Below, piece after piece: positions 13,054 through 17,733 of a stretch of 17,733 nucleotides of DNA. The notes under the pieces were generated by a model, which made no database searches, was not told the origin of the DNA, and saw nothing but the letters and a program-made list of their open reading frames with translations. This stretch comes from an uncultured Bacilli bacterium (GTDB lineage: Bacteria > Bacillota_I > Bacilli_A > RF39 > UBA660), in the NCBI GenBank assembly GCA_934162285.1, contig CAKPHY010000026.1, positions 1 through 17,733 of the forward strand. The letters run 5' to 3'. Both the position numbers and the translations under genes were made by a program. The number at the start of each line of letters is the position of its first letter. Position 1 is the stretch's first letter.

Positions 13054-16000
13054 TTAATTTATACTAATTTTTTTATAAACTTCAAATTTTACTTCATAAC
13101 CATTTACATCATTTACTTCTGTATCTAAAGTTTTCTTAATTATTTCAGTTGCTAAAGTTTCATTTTTTATATAATCAGCATATTCTTTAAATACTTCATC
13201 AATTTTATCATTACCTTCATATTCTAAAGTAATACGATCTACAATATTGAAATCTTTATTTTTTCTTAATTGTTGAACTTTAGAAACAATTTCACGAGCA
13301 ATTCCTTCATTAATTAATTCTGGAGTTAATTCCGTATTTAAAATAATGAAATTATTATTTTCCATACCAACATTAAAGCCTTCTTTTGAAGTAATTCTAA
13401 TATCTACCATATCTGCAGATATTAAATAATCAGCATTATCTATATTAAGTGATAAAGTTTCATTATTTCTCAATTTATTGATCTCTTCTAATGATAATCT
13501 ATTTAAAGCTTCTACAAATAATTTAATGTTGCTACCAAATATTGGTCCAGCTACTTTAAAGTTTGGTTTTACCATAAAGTTCATATAATTACCAACTTCG
13601 TTAGTAAATAATACTTCTTTTACATTCAATTCTTCTTTAATTAAAGGTACTAAATCACTTATTAATGATTCATTACTTCCATCAATTAAAGCTTCCTTAA
13701 GTGGTTGACGAACTTTTATTTTAGCTTCTTCACGAACATATCTACCAATACTAATTAAGTTTCTTACTAAATCCATACGCATTTCAATATGATCATTGAT
13801 TAAACTTTCATCAAATGTTGGATAATCACATAAATGTACTGACTTATCTCCAACTAACTTTTGATAAAGTTCTTCAGCTGTAAATGAAGCAATTGGAGCG
13901 ATTAACTTAGCTAAATTAACTAATATTTCGTAAGTAGTATTATAAACAGCCTTTTTGTCATCATCTAAAGTTGAAGCCCAGAATCTTCTTCTATTACGTC
14001 TAATATACCAATTTGATAAATCTTCACTTACAAATTCACTTATTAAACGTACTACTTGATTTAAATCATATTTATTGAAACCATCTAAAACATTTTTAAC
14101 TAAGCGATTATATTTAGATATTAACCATTTATCAATTTCTGGTCTTTCACTTATAGGAATATTAAATTCTGTTGGATCAATCTTATCAGCTTCCGCGTAA
14201 ATAGCAAAGAAATTGTAAGTATTTCTTAAAGTACTAAAGAATTTAGAAATAACTTCTTTTATACCATCCTCATCAAATCTAAGTGGAGTCCATACTGGAG
14301 AAACAGATAATAAATACCATCTAGTTGGATCAGCACCATATTTAGCAATAGTTGTAAATGGTTCAACTGAATTACCCTTACTTTTATGCATTTTTTGACC
14401 ATATTTGTCTGTAATTAAATCATTTACTAAAACATTTTTATAAGGACTTTTACCTGTTACAAATGTAGAAATAACTAATAATGAATAAAACCAACCTCTT
14501 GTTTGATCAATTCCTTCACTTATAAAATCTGCTGGGAATTGTGAAGCAAATAATTCTTCATTTTCAAAAGGATAATGATATTGAGCAAAAGGCATTGATC
14601 CTGAATCAAACCAACAATCAATAACATCAGTTACTCTTGTCATTTCTTTACCACAATTTGGACATTTAATATGAATTTCATCAACATAAGGGCGATGTAA
14701 ATCAATATTATCTGGAACTTCTTCGATTGCTAATTCTTTTAACTCAGCTCTTGAACCTATCATATGCATATGACCGCAATCGCATTTCCATAAAGGAATT
14801 GGAGTTCCCCAATAACGATTTCTAGAAATAGCCCAGTCATTCATGTTTTCTAACCAATTACCAAAGCGCTTTTCCCCTACATATGATGGATACCAATTAA
14901 TTTTCTTATTTTCTTCAATTATTTTATCTTTATAAGCTGTTACTTTTATATAAAGGCTTGGTTTAGAATAATAAACTAATGGAGTTTTACAACGCCAACA
15001 ATGAGGATAATTATGAACCATCTTTTGTTTTTTAAATAATTTATCTTCACTTACAAGATACTTTATTATATCAAGTTCTAGTTCTGGATCTACTACTAAT
15101 CTACCCTTCCAAGGTCCCTCAGTATAACAACCTTGTTCATCAACAGGATTTAATACTGGCAAGTCATATTTTAAACCTACTTCATAGTCGTCTTGACCAT
15201 AAGCAGGAGCAATATGAACAATTCCAGTTCCATCTTCCATGGTTACATAGTCAGCTAAAGTTACATAGAAAGCTTTTTTATTTACTTTTAGAATTGGTAA
15301 ATATTGTTCATATTCAACACCTTCTAAGTCTTTTCCTAGATATTCAGCAACTACTTCATAATCATCACCTAAAACTTTATTAGCAAGTTTTTCTGCTAAA
15401 ATAAAGTTATAACCTTTTGATAAACATTTAACATATTTTTCATTAGGGTTAACACAAACAGCAACATTAGCTATTAATGTCCAAGGTGTTGTTGTCCATA
15501 CTAAAAAGTAAGTGTTTTCTTCACTTTTTAGTTTAAAAGGAACAGTTACTGTATTAACAGATATTTCTTTATAACCTTGAGCTACTTCATGAGAAGCTAA
15601 ACCAGTACCACAACGTGGACAATAAGGTAATATTTTTAAACCTTCATAAATTAAACCAGCGTCAAAATATTTTTTTAAAATCCACCATTCAGTTTCAATA
15701 TAATTATTATCGTAAGTAATATATGGATGTTTTAAATCAATAAATTGACCCATTTTATTAGTAAAGTTTTTAAAAGCATCTTCGTTTTTCCAAACAGCTT
15801 CACGACATTTTTGGTTAAATTCTTTAATTCCATATTTTTCGATATCACCTTTACCACTAAAGCCAAGTTCTTTTTCTACTTGAACTTCAACTGGTAAACC
15901 ATGAGTATCCCAACCAACTTTTCTTAAAACATGAAAACCTTTCATTGTTTCATATTTACAAAATACATCTTTTAATAATTTGGCTAACATATGATGAATT

Positions 16001-16167
16001 CCCGGCATACCATTAGCTGTTGCTGGACCATCATAGAAAACAAAGTTTTTGCAATTAGTACGATTTTCAATTGTTTTTTCAAAAATATCGTTTTCTCGCC
16101 AATACTTACTTATTTGATCTTCAATTTCACTCGTTTTAACATTACTCAAAACTTCAAATTTTTTCAT
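13054..16167 (-). CDS. ileS: Isoleucyl-tRNA synthetase, type 2, with GXHH signature
   Basis: A class Ia synthetase charging tRNA-Ile, with CP1 editing domain. From the ATG at 16167 (AAGGAAG five bases upstream) it has 1037 aa, longer than usual bacterial IleRS1 (~920) and like the eukaryote-like IleRS2. The first class I motif, normally HXGH, reads G56-I-H-H59 (YDGPATANGMP-GIHH-MLAK). The second is KMHKS (592-596). The editing domain spans about 190-380 with TTTPWTL and YGQDDYEVG. Cys pairs (CPRC 183-186, CWRC 390-393, CDC, CPNC 502-505) punctuate the CP regions. A GXHH signature is known from IleRS2 enzymes that are extremely resistant to mupirocin. It is preceded by an Ile T-box and follows divIVA, the conserved Bacilli order. 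No second ileS is in the window. Confidence 0.96.
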   Translation of the reverse strand: MKKFEVLSNVKTSEIEDQISKYWRENDIFEKTIENRTNCKNFVFYDGPATANGMPGIHHMLAKLLKDVFCKYETMKGFHVLRKVGWDTHGLPVEVQVEKELGFSGKGDIEKYGIKEFNQKCREAVWKNEDAFKNFTNKMGQFIDLKHPYITYDNNYIETEWWILKKYFDAGLIYEGLKILPYCPRCGTGLASHEVAQGYKEISVNTVTVPFKLKSEENTYFLVWTTTPWTLIANVAVCVNPNEKYVKCLSKGYNFILAEKLANKVLGDDYEVVAEYLGKDLEGVEYEQYLPILKVNKKAFYVTLADYVTMEDGTGIVHIAPAYGQDDYEVGLKYDLPVLNPVDEQGCYTEGPWKGRLVVDPELELDIIKYLVSEDKLFKKQKMVHNYPHCWRCKTPLVYYSKPSLYIKVTAYKDKIIEENKKINWYPSYVGEKRFGNWLENMNDWAISRNRYWGTPIPLWKCDCGHMHMIGSRAELKELAIEEVPDNIDLHRPYVDEIHIKCPNCGKEMTRVTDVIDCWFDSGSMPFAQYHYPFENEELFASQFPADFISEGIDQTRGWFYSLLVISTFVTGKSPYKNVLVNDLITDKYGQKMHKSKGNSVEPFTTIAKYGADPTRWYLLSVSPVWTPLRFDEDGIKEVISKFFSTLRNTYNFFAIYAEADKIDPTEFNIPISERPEIDKWLISKYNRLVKNVLDGFNKYDLNQVVRLISEFVSEDLSNWYIRRNRRRFWASTLDDDKKAVYNTTYEILVNLAKLIAPIASFTAEELYQKLVGDKSVHLCDYPTFDESLINDHIEMRMDLVRNLISIGRYVREEAKIKVRQPLKEALIDGSNESLISDLVPLIKEELNVKEVLFTNEVGNYMNFMVKPNFKVAGPIFGSNIKLFVEALNRLSLEEINKLRNNETLSLNIDNADYLISADMVDIRITSKEGFNVGMENNNFIILNTELTPELINEGIAREIVSKVQQLRKNKDFNIVDRITLEYEGNDKIDEVFKEYADYIKNETLATEIIKKTLDTEVNDVNGYEVKFEVYKKISIN

Positions 16168-16184
16168 AATATCTTCCTTTCCAT

Positions 16185-16384
16185 AAAAAAACACGATGTT
16201 TCTTCAAAGGACGAAATACCGTGTTACCACCTTAATTTATAGTTGTTTAAAACTACCTCAAATGATTATAACGCATCACCGTTTTAACTTTTATTAAAAT
16301 CATCCAGAGTGATTTTTATTAATCTCTACTTCTGCATTCCACCTAACTGCAGTTCTCTATAAAGCTTTAATTAATAACGTCTCT
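16185..16384 (-). ncRNA. T-box riboswitch, isoleucine (specifier AUC)
   Basis: Leader RNA that senses uncharged tRNA-Ile. On the minus strand the T-box sequence AAGGTGGTAACACGG lies at 16233-16219. The Stem I base pairs AGAG (16384-16381) with CTCT (16309-16306), and TTATTAAT pairs with ATTAATAA. The codon ATC at 16313-16311 lies in the specifier loop, followed by A. The distal loop is CTGCA-GTTAGGTGGAA-TGCAG. The terminator pairs AACACG and TTTC with GAAA and CGTGTT, followed by T7 (16191-16185). Confidence 0.9.
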
Positions 16385-16408
16385 TTCATTTGATTTAAGT
16401 ATAGTTAG

Positions 16409-16437
16409 ATTATATAAAATTTTATAATCGTTGTCAA
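16409..16437 (-). promoter_or_regulatory. Sigma-A promoter of ileS
   Basis: Perfect TTGACA (16437-16432) and perfect TATAAT (16414-16409) with a 17-base spacer, 25 bases before the T-box Stem I: a full consensus promoter. Confidence 0.88.
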
Positions 16438-16442
16438 GCAAA

Positions 16443-16466
16443 TTAAAAACCTAATTACTTAGGTTT
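16443..16466 (-). terminator. Terminator of sepF-divIVA
   Basis: Arms AAACCTAA and TTAGGTTT with a four-base loop, then T-rich sequence on the minus strand. It overlaps the divIVA stop and lies just upstream of the ileS promoter, so ileS is a separate unit. Confidence 0.65.
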
Positions 16467-16923
16467 AAAAATCTACTTTATCTAATTCATCAATAACTTC
16501 TAACTGAGCTTCAATAATACTTCTAATACGTTTTTTATAAATACCCAAATTACGTTTTAAAGTATTAGCCTCTTCTTCAGCTTTTTCAGCTTTAACTAAT
16601 GATTCATTAACAATTCTATTGGCATTATTTTTGGCTTCCTCAAGAATGGTATCTCTTTCTTGATATGCCATAGCTCGCATTTGATCAGTTGTTTTTTGAG
16701 TCATATATATTGCTTTAGTTAGAGTTTGTTCCATTCTTTGATATTGACTTAATTTTTCTTGCAGTTTTTCAGTCTCTGCCAATTTACTTTCAAGTTCTTT
16801 TATTTTCATTTCTTTAGCTTTTGATTCTTTTATAATAACGCCTACTTGACTAATTACTTGATCAAGAAACTGATTTACTTCACTCGGATTATAGCCATTT
16901 TGAACCCTCGTAAATTTTTCCAT
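16465..16923 (-). CDS. divIVA: Cell-division / polarity protein DivIVA
   Basis: A coiled-coil scaffold (152 aa) that gathers at curved membranes of septa and poles. The N-terminal membrane-binding domain is recognised by FTRVQNGYNPSEVNQFLDQV (4-23); from about residue 30 the protein is almost wholly coiled coil, including a Lys/Glu-rich helix at 88-120. It lacks the first ~10 residues of the Bacillus protein. ATG behind GAGGTGATTT. It lies 20 bases after sepF. The order sepF-divIVA-ileS is conserved in Bacilli, but ylmG and ylmH, usually between sepF and divIVA, are missing. A GpsB-like paralogue is the alternative, but context favours DivIVA. Confidence 0.9.
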   Translation of the reverse strand: MEKFTRVQNGYNPSEVNQFLDQVISQVGVIIKESKAKEMKIKELESKLAETEKLQEKLSQYQRMEQTLTKAIYMTQKTTDQMRAMAYQERDTILEEAKNNANRIVNESLVKAEKAEEEANTLKRNLGIYKKRIRSIIEAQLEVIDELDKVDF

Positions 16924-16943
16924 AAATCACCTCTTAAATTATT

Positions 16944-17357
16944 TTATAATTCTATTTTTATATCATTGTTGTCAGGATCTGAAGCATCTTTATCTTTATC
17001 TTCGGTTATTTTTCCTTGAATATTTACATTATTTGGAGTACATAAAATAATTCCTTTACCGATTTTTTGCAAATCACCTTGTAAAGCATAAATAGTACCA
17101 CTTAAAAAATCGACAATTCTTTTAGCTTGATCAGGAGTAACACGTTTTAAGTTAACAACAACTGTGTGTCGTGATTTTAAATGATCAGCAATTTGTTGAG
17201 ACTCAGAATAAGCTCTTGGTTCCAACAAAATCATCTTACTATTGCCATCATTTTCTTGCAAAACTTCTTCTGGTTTTAAATTATAATATTCATCTCCATT
17301 ATTTGTACTTTTAAAAACATCATCATCTTCTGCTGTAAACCATTTCTTTAAGCCCAT
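16944..17357 (-). CDS. sepF: Cell-division protein SepF
   Basis: A cytoplasmic FtsZ-binding protein that links the Z ring to the membrane and shapes the septum. It has 137 aa with the usual three parts: a short amphipathic N-terminus (MGLKKWFTAED), a variable linker (12-38) and the conserved beta-alpha core (about 41-112) with ILLEPRAYSESQQIADHL, VVVNLKRV and the late FLSGTIYALQGD. An acidic tail ends the protein. ATG with AAGGAGG at eight bases. It has its own promoter and probably shares a transcript with divIVA. Confidence 0.95.
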   Translation of the reverse strand: MGLKKWFTAEDDDVFKSTNNGDEYYNLKPEEVLQENDGNSKMILLEPRAYSESQQIADHLKSRHTVVVNLKRVTPDQAKRIVDFLSGTIYALQGDLQKIGKGIILCTPNNVNIQGKITEDKDKDASDPDNNDIKIEL

Positions 17358-17384
17358 TTTTTATCCTCCTTATAAACTATTACC

Positions 17385-17413
17385 ATTTTAGCATATTTTG
17401 AAATAGAAGTAAA
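17385..17413 (-). promoter_or_regulatory. Sigma-A promoter of sepF-divIVA
   Basis: TTTACT (17413-17408), a 17-base spacer and TAAAAT (17390-17385), with an upstream TG giving an extended -10. Confidence 0.65.
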
Positions 17414-17450
17414 TATTTTATTTTGTTCATCAGAAAAAATGTAAATATTA

Positions 17451-17476
17451 AAAAAATAAGAAGTTATCTTCTTATT
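17451..17476 (-). terminator. Terminator of the small ORF upstream of sepF
   Basis: Arms AATAAGAAG and CTTCTTATT with a four-base loop, followed by a T-run on the minus strand, 12 bases past the stop of the small ORF. Confidence 0.75.
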
Positions 17477-17487
17477 CACATTTTAAA

Positions 17488-17649
17488 TTATTTTCCCCAA
17501 TACTTGTTATATGTAATATTTTTTAAATTGTCCATTTCTTTTTTGCGAGCTTTAGCACGTTCTTGAATTTCACTAGCATTAACATTTTTTCCAGTAATAG
17601 CACTTATTTTAGTTTGATAACGTTCCGTTGCAATATCTTGAAACTTCTT
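17488..17649 (-). CDS. Small conserved-looking ORF without a normal start codon
   Basis: A 53-codon frame I do not recognise. It is hydrophilic and rich in Lys, Glu, Gln and Asn, probably helical (a stretch ending EIQERAKARKKEMDNL), and ends NKYWGK before TAA. It is surrounded by real gene signals: a TTGACA-type promoter upstream, a strong Shine-Dalgarno GGGAGG (17659-17654) and a terminator right after. Yet the codons where a start is expected (17649-17647 and 17646-17644) are both AAG. A one-base change to ATG would give a normal gene. Either the start was lost (young pseudogene), or the base is an error, or initiation is unusual. The frame is open upstream to about 17675, with CTG as the only near-start. 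The right end listed is where a start would be expected. Confidence 0.45.
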   Translation of the reverse strand, partial: KKFQDIATERYQTKISAITGKNVNASEIQERAKARKKEMDNLKNITYNKYWGK

Positions 17650-17699
17650 TTTACCTCCCGAGTTTTGCAGTTAGCTATATTTCAAATGTTAATCTAAGC

Positions 17700-17728
17700 C
17701 TTATTCTATGAGGTTTTTATTTTGTCAA
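17700..17728 (-). promoter_or_regulatory. Likely promoter of the small ORF
   Basis: Perfect TTGACA (17728-17723) with a weak AATAAG (17705-17700) 17 bases on. The strength of the -35 supports it; the -10 is poor. Confidence 0.45.
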
Positions 17729-17733
17729 CAATT

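Noticed and set aside
17650..17700. Riboswitch (preQ1-like) in the leader of the small ORF
   Set aside because: A few A-rich and CTAACTGC elements suggested it, but no pseudoknot pairing or known consensus could be built.
1..17733. CRISPR array, tRNA or rRNA genes
   Set aside because: No regularly spaced repeats and no tRNA or rRNA-like sequence were seen on either strand; the T-box leaders account for the structured RNA.

Overview
The window is AT-rich DNA from a spore-forming, low-GC Gram-positive bacterium (Bacillota, Bacilli-like). It carries spoVAC-spoVAD-spoVAE, spoIIAA with a sigma-F-type gene, two YjcZ-like sporulation miniproteins, T-box leaders, sepF-divIVA-ileS and a dcw-type mraZ-rsmH-ftsL-pbpB cluster. 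The standard genetic code fits all genes. I cannot name the species; the mix of sporulation genes with a compact genome suggests an uncultured gut Bacilli lineage.

Layout. Nearly all genes lie on the minus strand, so they are transcribed from high to low coordinates. 17.7-16.4 kb: a small ORF without a recognisable start codon, then sepF and divIVA. 16.4-13.05 kb: an Ile T-box (specifier AUC) and ileS. 12.9-11.28 kb: a Gly T-box (specifier GGA) and glyS. 11.28-10.17 kb: a 1.1-kb insertion sequence (transposase on plus) placed at the last codon of glyS, with a 25-bp target duplication. 10.1-9.64 kb: a small lipoprotein. 9.6-8.6 kb: prsA on plus. 8.5-8.28 kb: two YjcZ-like miniprotein genes. 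8.24-4.38 kb: mraZ-rsmH-ftsL-pbpB behind a sigma-A promoter and four MraZ boxes. 4.3-2.99 kb: an unrecognised membrane-anchored coiled-coil protein. 2.9-1.94 kb: spoIIAA and the sigma-F gene, with no spoIIAB between them. 1.9-0.1 kb: spoVACDE behind a sigma-G-type promoter.

How the genes work together. The right half supplies division (SepF, DivIVA) and tRNA charging, with each synthetase controlled by its uncharged tRNA. The middle supplies secretion folding (PrsA) and septal wall synthesis (RsmH, FtsL, PBP2B). The left end commits the forespore (sigma F) and builds the dipicolinate channel (SpoVA).

The most unusual point is the spoIIA locus. SpoIIAB, the anti-sigma kinase, is absent, and the adjacent SpoIIAA has Asn where the phospho-accepting Ser should be. 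The sigma reading frame also continues 22 codons upstream of its first ATG through conserved region 2.1 without a normal start codon. Other notable points are an IleRS with a GXHH signature instead of HXGH, which predicts strong mupirocin resistance, and the IS element that supplies a new stop codon to glyS.
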